DNA from: CAZUMW01 sp964621615
GTDB taxonomy: Bacteria; Desulfobacterota; WTBG01; CAIYCZ01; CAIRTM01
Length of the DNA: 64,000 nt
Assembly (NCBI GenBank): GCA_964621615.1
Contig: CAZUMW010000007.1
Span: 1 to 64,000, forward strand
Reading direction: 5' to 3'
The translations under genes and the position numbers were made by a program. The notes under the pieces are model-generated. The model was given only the letters and a program-made list of their open reading frames with translations. It was not told the origin of the DNA and did not search any database. Of this stretch, positions 26,027-35,044 are shown one piece after another. Numbering within the stretch: position 1 is the stretch's first letter; each line of letters begins with the position of its first letter.

Positions 26027-27504
26027 GGGCTGTCCCCGTCACGTTCTAACGGCTGCGGGTTCTGCCCGGTGCCCGTGCCGGCAGCGGGCAGATCGGTAAA
26101 GCTGACGCCCCGGTCTGAAATAATCATCCGGTGATATCGCAAAGAGTGTGCAGAGCCGCGCGATTTCATCACCAGCAGCTGACGGTAAATTTCTCCGCCG
26201 CCCTCCCGATACTCCAGGCTCACAATCGTATCCGTTATCGATGAGATCGCAAACCCGCTCAGCTTATGCAGGTGATGCCTGCCGCCGCTGTCCTGATTGA
26301 CAAAAAGGCAGGTAATATGCTGCTTCTTGCACACAGAGAGCAGGTACACAAGAAAATCATACACAAACTGCTCATCCCCCATGCGCCTGCACGAGGATAT
26401 GGCATCTATGACGACGTGGCGGGCGGAAAAACGCTCCAGCTCATCAAGGATACAGGCCAGATGCTCGTGCAGCCCCATTGATTCCGGCATGAGGGTCTTT
26501 ATCCGCAGCGTGTCATTGTCGACATACTCTAAAAGATCGATGCCCGGGCTCCGCATTTCGCTGAGCATTGCTTCGGGTGTCTGCTCGAAGTTTACATACA
26601 GAACACGCTCGCCGCGGCGGCATGCCTCCCGGGCAAACAGGCTCGCAAGGGTGGTCTTTCCGGCCCCGCTCGGGCCGCTCAGCAGCACGCATGAGCCCGC
26701 ATGGTAGCCGCCGCCCAGAAATCCGTCAAGCTGAAGGTTTCCGCTTGGATGCTTTTCACCTCTGGGCCTCTCTGCCATCCTGGTACCGGATACGGGCATG
26801 ATTCTGAATCCGCTTTCAGTGACAAGAAAGGGGTGCTCATTGCTCAGGTAGCCGGATCCGCGATATTTGGTTACCCGCAGGCGCCGGGTGCGCACCTGAT
26901 CCACAATCCGCTGATCCAGATACAGCACGCAGTCGGCCATGTAATCAAGAAACGGATACAGCGATCCCTCTTCATGTGCCTTGAGCGTCATGACGGCGGT
27001 CAGGTTTTTGTCATGAAGCCAGCCCTGCAGCAGCTTGAGCTCGGAAAGCTTTCTGCTCTCTTCACGAAAAAGCCGCAGAATGATATCGATTGAATCAATG
27101 ACAAGCCGGCGTGCGCCGGTTGATGAGACAAGGCCCTCGAGAATTGCCAGAAAGCCTTGAATATCGAACACGCCGGAGGTAAAAATGCTGTGCGGCATAT
27201 CGGCGTGCATAATGGACAGCGAGCCTGACTGCTCGAGCTGCTCCAGGTTCCACCCCAGCGCCCGGGCATTGGTGCGGATTGCCGCTGCGGATTCCTCAAA
27301 TGTGACAAACACCCCCGGCTCTTTCTCGAGTGCGCCCCGGTACAGAAACTCGAGAGCAAATATTGTTTTGCCCGTGCCGGGTCCGCCGCTTACAATGCTC
27401 AGGCGTCCGGCGGGCAGCCCGCCGTCAAGAACCTCATCCACACCGCGTATCCGCGTCGCAACCTTGGGAAGCGGCTGACAATCTGCCGCGTGGTGTTTCT
27501 GCAT
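26023..27504 (-). CDS. kaiC: KaiC-like double RecA-domain ATPase
   Basis: A 493-residue protein with tandem CI and CII RecA-type domains. CI has Walker A GGPGTGKT (40-47) and the catalytic pair EE at 70-71; CII has Walker A GPSGAGKT (277-284) and E307-Q308 where cyanobacterial KaiC has EE. The phosphorylation site pair of KaiC (Ser-Thr) corresponds to Ser421-Ser422 in AISSITDT, so autophosphorylation is plausible. ATG 27504 has GAGGA 8 nt upstream; a GTG at 27519 is the alternative. It is first in the kaiC-kaiB-response regulator operon; no kaiA is present. An 18-bp direct repeat lies just upstream. Confidence 0.94.
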   Translation of the reverse strand: MQKHHAADCQPLPKVATRIRGVDEVLDGGLPAGRLSIVSGGPGTGKTIFALEFLYRGALEKEPGVFVTFEESAAAIRTNARALGWNLEQLEQSGSLSIMHADMPHSIFTSGVFDIQGFLAILEGLVSSTGARRLVIDSIDIILRLFREESRKLSELKLLQGWLHDKNLTAVMTLKAHEEGSLYPFLDYMADCVLYLDQRIVDQVRTRRLRVTKYRGSGYLSNEHPFLVTESGFRIMPVSGTRMAERPRGEKHPSGNLQLDGFLGGGYHAGSCVLLSGPSGAGKTTLASLFAREACRRGERVLYVNFEQTPEAMLSEMRSPGIDLLEYVDNDTLRIKTLMPESMGLHEHLACILDELERFSARHVVIDAISSCRRMGDEQFVYDFLVYLLSVCKKQHITCLFVNQDSGGRHHLHKLSGFAISSITDTIVSLEYREGGGEIYRQLLVMKSRGSAHSLRYHRMIISDRGVSFTDLPAAGTGTGQNPQPLERDGDSP

Positions 27505-27535
27505 ATGATTTTTCCTCACTGAATAGTTTTCAGCT

Positions 27536-27616
27536 GCTGACCATCGCTCACAGAAACGGATAACCGGTTTTCGGTCATAAAAAAGTTAACATTCACGTGC
27601 TGACCATTGCTCACAG
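27536..27616. promoter_or_regulatory. 18-bp direct repeat upstream of kaiC
   Basis: GCTGACCATYGCTCACAG occurs at 27536-27553 and again at 27599-27616, identical but for one C/T, at a 63-bp offset (six helical turns). The first copy lies 31 nt upstream of the kaiC ATG. A pair of sites for a dimeric or cooperative regulator of the kai operon is the simplest reading. Confidence 0.55.
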
Positions 27617-27696
27617 GAGATAATGACAGATTATAAATCATAAAAAATATATGATAAAAATAAACAAAAATCTATAAGAATATTCCCTGTTGTCGT

Positions 27697-27712
27697 CTAA
27701 GATATTTCTTAG
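27697..27712. promoter_or_regulatory. CTAAGA-TATT-TCTTAG palindrome
   Basis: A perfect 6-bp inverted repeat about 190 nt upstream of the kaiC start. A near copy (14 of 16 identical) lies at 53115-53130 upstream of the double-receiver gene. It may be a binding site for a NarL-type regulator. Confidence 0.4.
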
Positions 27713-27838
27713 CAAGCATAAAGGAAGAAAACTCCGGGTGCGGTGCAGTTGCAAACCGTAACTATTGTATCAATCTCCCCCTGTGAAATGTACAGCCGAC
27801 CCCTTCGCACTTTGAAAAAAAACGATGGGATAACCAAG

Positions 27839-27871
27839 ACCAGTTTCCCTTTTACAAAAAAGGGGACTGGT
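27839..27871. terminator. Hairpin after the geranylgeranyl-reductase-like gene, possible terminator
   Basis: Arms ACCAGT-TT-CCCTTTT and AAAGGGG-ACTGGT form a long stem 10 nt beyond the stop of the flavoprotein gene (minus strand). No T-run follows directly on the minus strand, so termination may be weak. The rest of 27505-27880 holds the kaiC upstream signals. Confidence 0.4.
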
Positions 27872-27880
27872 GCATATTTT

Positions 27881-28858
27881 CTATCCTCCAAACAGATATG
27901 AAACCATCAACCTGGCCGCGGTGCGGAACCGGGGAAAGCTGCGCTTTTTGACCGGGCGCAATGAAAACGGCTTACATGAGGTAATCGCATCCGCGGCCAG
28001 AATGCCGCTTCTTACTGCAGGGCCGATCCCTTCTCCCATATCTGCGGTTGCAAGACCTGCAGCGTCTCCAATGATCAGCGCGTTTTGCATTTGTGCCGAG
28101 CCCGCACCGTTTCTGAGATAATAAACATACCCTCGAGGGGCAAAACGGTGGTTTTGAACCAGCGAGCGCCGCTGCAGCTCTTCAGTAAATAGGCGCCAGT
28201 GATGTTTGATAGTGTCATTATCGGCTTTCAGCTTTTCCAGCCTGCCACCGACGCCGATATTGACGCAGCCGCCGGTTTTAGGCACATACCACGCGTATCC
28301 GGGCAGCTTGTTGACAAAAAACCACAGGTGACAGGTATCATCCAGATACGGATACGGGAATTCCTCCTCCATGGCCGCAACGGCCGACGCGGGATCGCGG
28401 GGATGCCTGCTCTTGAAAAATGTTCGATATACCGGGCAGCCCGTCCCCCCGGCCCCGATTATATATCTGCACCGGTAGCGGCCGTCAATAACAAAGCCGT
28501 CACCGTCCTTTTGTATGCGCGAAACAGTGTGCACATGCACATCGGCGCCCGAGCGCTGCAGCAGCCAGTTATCAAACTCATATCGCCGAACGGCATATTG
28601 CCGGACAGAGACGGCAAGCTCTTTGCTGAACACATGAACACGAAACCTGTCGAACTCGGTGAGCCCGTGCGGATAATCGGCAGGGCTGATCGTCAGGTCG
28701 CTGAACACTCCGGGCGTTACCCAGCCGGCGCACACCTTTGATCTGGGGAACGGCTCCTTATCGAGGATAAGGCACTGTATGCCGCTGTGTATCAACCGCC
28801 ATGCGCAGCTTGAGCCTGCGGGCCCACCGCCGACAATGATGGCTGTGGAATACATCAT
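27881..28858 (-). CDS. Geranylgeranyl-reductase-family FAD-dependent oxidoreductase
   Basis: A 325-residue flavoprotein. The N-terminal Rossmann motif is IIVGGGPAGSSCAWRL (about residues 7-22), then PFPRSKVCAGWVTP, typical of geranylgeranyl reductases, and the C-terminal FAD motif GDAAGLATADMGEGIGPAV (about residues 265-283). Family members saturate isoprenoid chains of quinones, chlorophyll side chains or archaeal lipids, or act as monooxygenases. It is short for the family, lacking much of the C-terminal part. Two adjacent ATGs (28858, 28855) can serve as start. The cyclopropane synthase lies upstream on the same strand 57 nt away, so a joint lipid-modification role is possible. Confidence 0.85.
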   Translation of the reverse strand: MMYSTAIIVGGGPAGSSCAWRLIHSGIQCLILDKEPFPRSKVCAGWVTPGVFSDLTISPADYPHGLTEFDRFRVHVFSKELAVSVRQYAVRRYEFDNWLLQRSGADVHVHTVSRIQKDGDGFVIDGRYRCRYIIGAGGTGCPVYRTFFKSRHPRDPASAVAAMEEEFPYPYLDDTCHLWFFVNKLPGYAWYVPKTGGCVNIGVGGRLEKLKADNDTIKHHWRLFTEELQRRSLVQNHRFAPRGYVYYLRNGAGSAQMQNALIIGDAAGLATADMGEGIGPAVRSGILAADAITSCKPFSLRPVKKRSFPRFRTAARLMVSYLFGG

Positions 28859-28915
28859 AGGCCGCCCGGCGTTCCGGGCTCAATCCTTTTATTCATATTA
28901 TGCTTTCGGCCGCTT

Positions 28916-30028
28916 TTAGCTGACGCGGAAATTCTGCTGCGGCCGGCCGGTCTTTGTCATGACGATTTGCCACAGCTGCAGATTGCGGGATCTGAACCCT
29001 CCCGCGCAGCTGAGCAGATAAAAGCGCCACATGCGGTAAAACTGCTCATCATAGCGATCCTGCAATCGGGGATATGCATTGCTGAAGTTTCGATACCAGG
29101 CCATCAGCGTTTTATCGTAATCAGGGCCGAAATTATGCCAGTCCTCCATGACAAACAGCCCTTCCATTGCTTCGGCTATCTGGGCGATGGAGGGGAGCAT
29201 TCCGTTGGGGAAAATATAGGTATCCAGCCATTTATTTGTATGGGTTGTGCTCGTGTTGCTGCCGATCGTGTGGATAAATCCAACGCCGTCGTCTTTCAGG
29301 CAGCGGTTGACAACCTCCATGTAGGTGCGGTAATTTTTATATCCCACATGCTCAAGAATGCCGATCGAAACGACAGCATCGTATGCACCCCCGGCGTCAC
29401 GGTAGTCCTGCAGCCTGACGTCAACCGGCAGGCCGCGGCACAGCTCTCTGGCAAGTCGCACCTGCTCCTGTGAAACGTTTACCGCAACGACGTTTGCGCC
29501 GTATTTTTCCGCTGCGTATTTCGCAAAGCTGCCCCACCCGCAGCCCAGGTCAAGCACGCGCATCCCCGGCCTGAGGTTGATTTTCCTGCATACCAGGTCG
29601 AGCTTGTTCTCCTGTGCCTGGTCGAGGGTTTCAGCATTTTCCCAGTAGGCGCACGTGTAATTCATCCGGGAGTCAAGCATTGCCTGATACAGCTCATTGC
29701 CCAGATCATAGTGCTGCTCGGCGACCCGGCCAGCGCGGGAATGTTTCTGCCGGTTCACAAGCCTTGTCTGCAGGACGAACAGGGCCGCCTTCCAGCTGCC
29801 TGTTATTTTTTCATGCAGCCGCGCCCTGATAATCCTGTTTATTAATTCATCCAGCTCCCGGCAGTCCCACCATCCGTCCATGTATGATTCTCCGAGTCCA
29901 AGGGCCGCGTCTGTGAGAAGCCGCTGATACAGCTCGGTGTTTTTCACCTGCATGTCCCACGGCCGCGTGCCGTTAATGGAAACATCCGCTTCTGATAATA
30001 GATCCGATACAACGTGTTCAGATTTCAT
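28916..30028 (-). CDS. cfa: Cyclopropane-fatty-acyl-phospholipid synthase
   Basis: A 370-residue SAM-dependent enzyme. The N-terminal lipid-binding part contains LGLGESYMDGWWDCRELD (about residues 44-61) and HYDLGNELYQAMLDSRMNYT; the SAM site is VLDLGCGWGSFAKYAAEKYG (158-177). It adds a methylene bridge across cis double bonds of membrane phospholipids, as an adaptation to acid, heat or osmotic stress. Length fits the family (about 380). It is probably co-transcribed with the downstream flavoprotein. The 742-nt gap upstream of it (30029-30770) contains repeats only. Confidence 0.93.
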   Translation of the reverse strand: MKSEHVVSDLLSEADVSINGTRPWDMQVKNTELYQRLLTDAALGLGESYMDGWWDCRELDELINRIIRARLHEKITGSWKAALFVLQTRLVNRQKHSRAGRVAEQHYDLGNELYQAMLDSRMNYTCAYWENAETLDQAQENKLDLVCRKINLRPGMRVLDLGCGWGSFAKYAAEKYGANVVAVNVSQEQVRLARELCRGLPVDVRLQDYRDAGGAYDAVVSIGILEHVGYKNYRTYMEVVNRCLKDDGVGFIHTIGSNTSTTHTNKWLDTYIFPNGMLPSIAQIAEAMEGLFVMEDWHNFGPDYDKTLMAWYRNFSNAYPRLQDRYDEQFYRMWRFYLLSCAGGFRSRNLQLWQIVMTKTGRPQQNFRVS

Positions 30029-30410
30029 AGCTCAACTGCGTTTGTGTTATTCGATATCGCCTTCCGGCTGAGCCCGGCAGCGAAGGCTCTCGAAACCGGA
30101 GCAGGAATCGCTTTATTATATTGATAATTACAGCAGCGTCACTGTCAAGACAGAGGCCGCAATCGAAGTGATCATACTTGCGGGGCACCGCGGGAAGCTA
30201 CCTGTGCCTAATGCGCCTTAAGGCCCTAGCCGGCTTGACAAACGCACGCCGGTGGTTATTGGTACAATAAGGACAACAAAGCGGTTCCGCCGCTCAGCGG
30301 ACAAAGCGGCTGCTCAAATAAATACCTTAAAGCAGCTGACAAACCGGAACAGTATGCTCGTACTGTCATTTCCACCCCGGTTGCGCGGCATTTTGCATCG
30401 CTTACAAAAT

Positions 30411-30660
30411 CCCGGATCACCCGGATAAACCGGGTGATGACGGATGGGGCAATTGCAGGTTGATCCGGTGGTTTTTCTTTTCCCATTCACGTTCGACCTT
30501 CTACTTTCAACACCGCTTTAGCGGGCTGTCATTGCCCGGCTCCGTCCGGGCAATCCAGTTATGTTGTGAATAGCACAATGCGGACAAAATCATCAGAATC
30601 CCGCATATGTCAAATACTGAAAGCCCCCGGCAGAGCCGGGGTTTTACCCATGATTATTAA
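30411..30660. repeat. Intergenic mosaic palindromic repeat, copy 3 (most complete)
   Basis: Three hairpin modules lie in a row. Module A has arms ATCACCCGG/CCGGGTGAT (30416-30438). Module B has ATTGCCCGG/CCGGGCAAT (30531-30554). Module C has CCCCGGC/GCCGGGG (30625-30641). Conserved spacers separate them, and it ends in ATGATTATTAA. It lies between the divergently oriented cfa and treZ genes. The rest of the 742-nt gap shows no gene; a frame translated through module A (minus strand) is a repeat artefact. Confidence 0.85.
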
Positions 30661-30770
30661 ACTCTTGTTTTGTGCATTCAATTACCACACAGCATCTTAT
30701 CAGGGGCTTCCAGATACGTTCTGCTTTGTCTGATTCATAGTGCTGGATCGGCTCCACAGAGATTACACCT

Positions 30771-32621
30771 ATGCACACGCACATGCCATCACCAGGCGCA
30801 TATTATAATGCAGACGGTTCATGCAGCTTTGCCGTGTGGGCCCCGCTCACCCAGGCGCTGACCCTGCACATCGTCTATCCGCTCCAGGCTGCCGTTCCCA
30901 TGCAGCGCGACAATGACAGCTACTGGCATGTCACCATTCCGGAAATCGAGCCGGGCAGCATGTATCTGTTTGAGCTCGACGGCGGCATAAAGCGGCCTGA
31001 CCCCGCATCCTTTTATCAGCCTGAGGGCGTCCACAAGCCCTCTGCCGTGGTCGATCACGGCGCATTCACCTGGACAGACGGCGGCTGGGAGGTGCCGGAT
31101 ACCCGATCTATGATTATCTATGAGCTTCATGTGGGAACATTCACCCCCGAGGGAACTTTCGAAGCGGTTACAGGCCGCCTTCAGGAGCTGCGGGAGACCG
31201 GCATCACTGCAATAGAGATCATGCCGGTCGCTCAGTTTCCGGGACAGCGCAACTGGGGCTATGACGGCACATACCCGTTTGCCGTACAGAACTCCTACGG
31301 AGGCCCCGATCAGCTCAAGAATCTTGTAAACGCCGCGCACCGTGAGGGAATCGCCGTTATTCTCGATGTGGTGTACAACCACCTCGGGCCTGAGGGCAAT
31401 TATCTCAGGGATTTCGGGCCCTACTTTACCGATACCTATCAAACCCCATGGGGGGAAGCCGTCAATTTCGACGGCCCGCACAGCAACCACGTCCGACATT
31501 ATTTTATTTGCAATGCGCTGTACTGGTTCGGGCAGTTCCACATAGACGCACTGAGGCTTGATGCGGTACACGGCATATTCGACTTGGGGGCTAAGCATAT
31601 TCTTAGCGAGCTGTCGGAGGAGGTTCGCACCTTTGCCCGCAGTATCGGCAGGCCCTGCTGCCTGATCGCCGAAAGCGATCTGAACGACAGCCGCGTTATC
31701 CGCGACCCCGCGCGGGGCGGCTACGGTATCGATATTCAGTGGAATGACGATTATCATCACAGCCTGCACAGCCTGCTTACCGGTGAGTCATCAGGATACT
31801 ACCAGGACTTCGGCAGCGTCGATGACCTTGCGACGGCAATACGTGAGGGCTTTGTATACTCCTGGAAATATTCCCGGTTCCGGAAGCGGTTTCACGGCAA
31901 CCGGTCATCCGATCTTCCGCCCGATTCATTTGTGATATTTTCACAGAACCACGACCAGGTGGGCAACCGGGCGTTCGGCGAGCGACTGTCGGCGCTGGTT
32001 CCGTTTGAGGCGCTGAAACTCGCAGCGGCTGCCGTGCTGCTCACCCCCGGCATTCCGCTTTTGTTCATGGGTGAGGAATACGCTGAGGAATCGCCGTTTT
32101 TGTACTTTATCCATCTCGGCGACCCCGATCTTGTTGCCGCGGTGCGCGAGGGAAGAAAAATGGAATTCGCGCCCTTTATCGGCGACCGGGAGCCGCCCGA
32201 CCCGCAGGCAATCGAAACATACGCGGCATCGCGGCTGCGGTGGGAGCTGCGCGGACAGGAAAAGCACAACGCGCTTCTGCAATTTTACAGACATCTTATA
32301 CGCTTTCGCACATCACACTCCGATGCCATACACTGCCGGCGCGAAGACCTTGACGTAACCTGCTGCCAAGACAGTCAGGCCGTTTGTGCGACGATAAACA
32401 CGGCCGGCTCAGCGCTGATATTCATATTCAATTGCCACCATCAGCAAAGCACTGTCAGCATACCGGCAGGGAGCGGGCGCTGGGAAAAAACGCTCGATTC
32501 CGCCGATCCGCAGTGGTCCGGGCCAGGGTCTGAAGCACCCGACAACATATCCGGCGGCCCCCGAGCGGCAATACCCGCTTTGCCCTACACCGTACTCGTC
32601 TATGAAAGGTGCCGCACATGA
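30771..32621 (+). CDS. treZ: Malto-oligosyltrehalose trehalohydrolase
   Basis: A 616-residue GH13 enzyme. A short beta-sandwich N-domain (residues 8-95) carries the TreZ mark PEGVHKPSAVVD, followed by the catalytic barrel with ILDVVYNHLGPEGNY, nucleophile Asp in IDALRLDAVHGI and acid Glu in CLIAESDLND, and a small C-terminal beta domain. It releases trehalose from the chain end made by TreY. Its stop overlaps the start of the GH57 gene (ATGA). It is the first gene of the trehalose/glucan block. Confidence 0.95.
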   Translation: MHTHMPSPGAYYNADGSCSFAVWAPLTQALTLHIVYPLQAAVPMQRDNDSYWHVTIPEIEPGSMYLFELDGGIKRPDPASFYQPEGVHKPSAVVDHGAFTWTDGGWEVPDTRSMIIYELHVGTFTPEGTFEAVTGRLQELRETGITAIEIMPVAQFPGQRNWGYDGTYPFAVQNSYGGPDQLKNLVNAAHREGIAVILDVVYNHLGPEGNYLRDFGPYFTDTYQTPWGEAVNFDGPHSNHVRHYFICNALYWFGQFHIDALRLDAVHGIFDLGAKHILSELSEEVRTFARSIGRPCCLIAESDLNDSRVIRDPARGGYGIDIQWNDDYHHSLHSLLTGESSGYYQDFGSVDDLATAIREGFVYSWKYSRFRKRFHGNRSSDLPPDSFVIFSQNHDQVGNRAFGERLSALVPFEALKLAAAAVLLTPGIPLLFMGEEYAEESPFLYFIHLGDPDLVAAVREGRKMEFAPFIGDREPPDPQAIETYAASRLRWELRGQEKHNALLQFYRHLIRFRTSHSDAIHCRREDLDVTCCQDSQAVCATINTAGSALIFIFNCHHQQSTVSIPAGSGRWEKTLDSADPQWSGPGSEAPDNISGGPRAAIPALPYTVLVYERCRT

Positions 32622-35044
32622 ACCGCTACATATGCATACATGCCCACTTTTACCAGCCGCCCCGCGAAAACCCGTGGCTTGAGGAAGTGGAGCAGCAGGA
32701 TTCTGCCTACCCGTACCATGACTGGAACAGCAGAATCACCGCAGAGTGCTATGCGCGCAACACGGTATCCCGCATTCTTGCGCCAGACCGCAAAATTATA
32801 GACATCGCCAACAACTATTCCCGCATCAGCTTCAACTTCGGCGCAACGCTGCTTTCGTGGATGCAGAAGCACTACCCCGATGTGCTGGAGGCGATCGTTG
32901 AGGCAGACAGAATAAGCCGCGAGCGCTTTTCCGGACACGGCTCTGCGCTGGCGCAGGCATACAACCACATGATCATGCCCCTTGCCTCGGAACGTGACAA
33001 AAAAACGCAAGTGGAGTGGGGCATCCGCGATTTCGAGCACCGGTTCAGCCGGAGCCCTGAAGGAATGTGGCTGCCGGAAGCCGCAGTCGATCTTGAAACG
33101 CTTGACATACTGGCCCAAAGCGGCATTACGTTCACCATTCTGGCACCCCGCCAGGCACGGCAGGTAAAAAAAATGAACGGGGGCACGTGGCAAAAAATCG
33201 GCGAACAGGGCATCGACCCGCAGATGCCCTATCTCTGCACGCTGCCCTCAGGCAAAGCAATTAATCTGTTTTTTTACGACGGCCCCATATCGCAGGATGT
33301 GGCGTTTGCTGGGCTTCTTGAAAACGGTGAATATTTTGCGGACAGGCTTGTGGCCGCATTCCCTGAAAAAACCGATTCGCCGCGCCTGGTGCACATCGCC
33401 ACAGACGGTGAAACCTACGGCCATCATCACAAAAACGGCGACATGGCACTGAGCTACTGCCTGTATCATATCGGCGAAAAGGATCTTGCCGAAATCACCG
33501 TCTATGGCGAATACCTCAGCAAATACCCGCCGACGCATGAAGTCCTGATACATGAAAATTCATCATGGAGCTGCATACACGGTGTCGAGCGGTGGAAAAG
33601 CGACTGCGGCTGCAGCTCGGGCATGCACCCTGAATGGCACCAGAAGTGGCGGGCGCCGCTCCGGGGGGCGCTTGACTGGCTGCGCGACAACATTGTGCAG
33701 ATATATGCCGATCACATGCAGGGGCTCGCTGCTGACCCCTGGCAGACCCGTGATGACTACATCGATATAATACTGGACCGCTCGGAGGATTCCATAGATT
33801 CTTTTATCACAGAGCACGCAGGGCGGGCCCTCGAACCGGAGGAGCAGCCGGCGCTGCTCAAGCTTCTTGAAATGCAGCGGCACGCACTGCTCATGTACAC
33901 AAGCTGCGGCTGGTTTTTTGATGAAATATCGGGGCTTGAAAGCGTACAGATTCTCACCTATGCCGCCCGTGCTATGCAACTCGCCCGTGAGGTGAGCGGC
34001 ATATCGCTTGAGGAGGCCTTTATCACTCTGCTGGAAAAAGCGCCGAGCAATATCGCAGAGCGCGGCAACGGTGCCGCGGTGTATGCCGAATATGTCCAGC
34101 CTGCGCGGCTCGACCTGTTTCGCGTTGCCGCACACTATGCGCTGACCTCCCTTTTTACCGACTATGACCAGATCGCCCCCCTGTACACCTATACCGCTCA
34201 GGCCGATTCCTACGAGCGCTATGAAATGGGAAAGCAGAAGGCGGCAGTCGGCAGCGTCCGCATCCGATCTACAATAACCCGCGAGCAGTCCCTTAACAGC
34301 TTTGCGGTGCTGCATCTCGGGGATCATAATTTTACGGGAGGCGCTGCCCCGCATGTTGATCAGGAGTGGTTTTCCCGCATGCAGCGCGATGTCAGGGAAA
34401 GCTTCGACCGCGGAGATATCGCGGACGTAATACGGCAGATAAACACCTATTTTCAGGAAAGCATTTTTTCACTATGGCACCTGTTCCGCGACGAGCAGCG
34501 CGACATCATTAACCGCCTGCTGGGCGACACCCGGGATGAGGTCGAGACATCGTTCCGGCAGATTCATCAGCACCACTATCCGATTATGCAGGTGGTCGAC
34601 AGCCTGAACCTGCCGCTTCCGGGTTACTTTTCAGTCGTTGTTGACTTCATCGTCAACACCGACATCTGTTCACTGATCGAAGAGGATCAGTTCGACGGCG
34701 AGCGACTGCAGCGGCTTGTCGATGAAGCGCGCAAGTGGCACCTCAACCTCAACAACCCGCGATTCAATCTGGCGGTAAGCGAAAAAATCGCTGAATGTAT
34801 GGACCGCCTTTCCCGGAACCCCGATGATTATGTGCTGATGCAGTCGGTGATAGACATTCTGAGCCGCCTTGCGGGGCTGACCCTTGATCTTGATCTCTGG
34901 AAGGCACAGAACATTTATTTTACGGTCGGCAGAGATATGGTCAAAAAAAAGCAGCAGCTGATGAAGCACAAAAACACTCATGCCGCTCACTGGCTTGAAA
35001 CCTTCAAGCAGCTCGGGGACTGCCTTCAGGTGAGGATAGACTGA
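32618..35044 (+). CDS. Glycoside hydrolase family 57 protein (DUF3536 type)
   Basis: An 808-residue protein with the GH57 N-terminal barrel. Motif 1 is HAHFYQPPRENPW (residues 6-18), the catalytic nucleophile Glu is in GMWLPEAAVD (about residue 153), and a later catalytic-site motif is ATDGETYGHHHKNGD. Then follow about 450 residues of DUF3536-like helical domain. Related enzymes act on alpha-1,4-glucan (amylase or 4-alpha-glucanotransferase). Its place between treZ and treY, with ATGA and TGATG overlaps on both sides, argues that it trims or shapes malto-oligosaccharides for TreYZ. The exact reaction is not readable from sequence. Confidence 0.9.
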   Translation: MNRYICIHAHFYQPPRENPWLEEVEQQDSAYPYHDWNSRITAECYARNTVSRILAPDRKIIDIANNYSRISFNFGATLLSWMQKHYPDVLEAIVEADRISRERFSGHGSALAQAYNHMIMPLASERDKKTQVEWGIRDFEHRFSRSPEGMWLPEAAVDLETLDILAQSGITFTILAPRQARQVKKMNGGTWQKIGEQGIDPQMPYLCTLPSGKAINLFFYDGPISQDVAFAGLLENGEYFADRLVAAFPEKTDSPRLVHIATDGETYGHHHKNGDMALSYCLYHIGEKDLAEITVYGEYLSKYPPTHEVLIHENSSWSCIHGVERWKSDCGCSSGMHPEWHQKWRAPLRGALDWLRDNIVQIYADHMQGLAADPWQTRDDYIDIILDRSEDSIDSFITEHAGRALEPEEQPALLKLLEMQRHALLMYTSCGWFFDEISGLESVQILTYAARAMQLAREVSGISLEEAFITLLEKAPSNIAERGNGAAVYAEYVQPARLDLFRVAAHYALTSLFTDYDQIAPLYTYTAQADSYERYEMGKQKAAVGSVRIRSTITREQSLNSFAVLHLGDHNFTGGAAPHVDQEWFSRMQRDVRESFDRGDIADVIRQINTYFQESIFSLWHLFRDEQRDIINRLLGDTRDEVETSFRQIHQHHYPIMQVVDSLNLPLPGYFSVVVDFIVNTDICSLIEEDQFDGERLQRLVDEARKWHLNLNNPRFNLAVSEKIAECMDRLSRNPDDYVLMQSVIDILSRLAGLTLDLDLWKAQNIYFTVGRDMVKKKQQLMKHKNTHAAHWLETFKQLGDCLQVRID

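Noticed and set aside
30256..30486. A 76-codon minus-strand frame in the cfa-treZ gap
   Set aside because: It runs through repeat module A; its protein is the translation of a hairpin and resembles no family.
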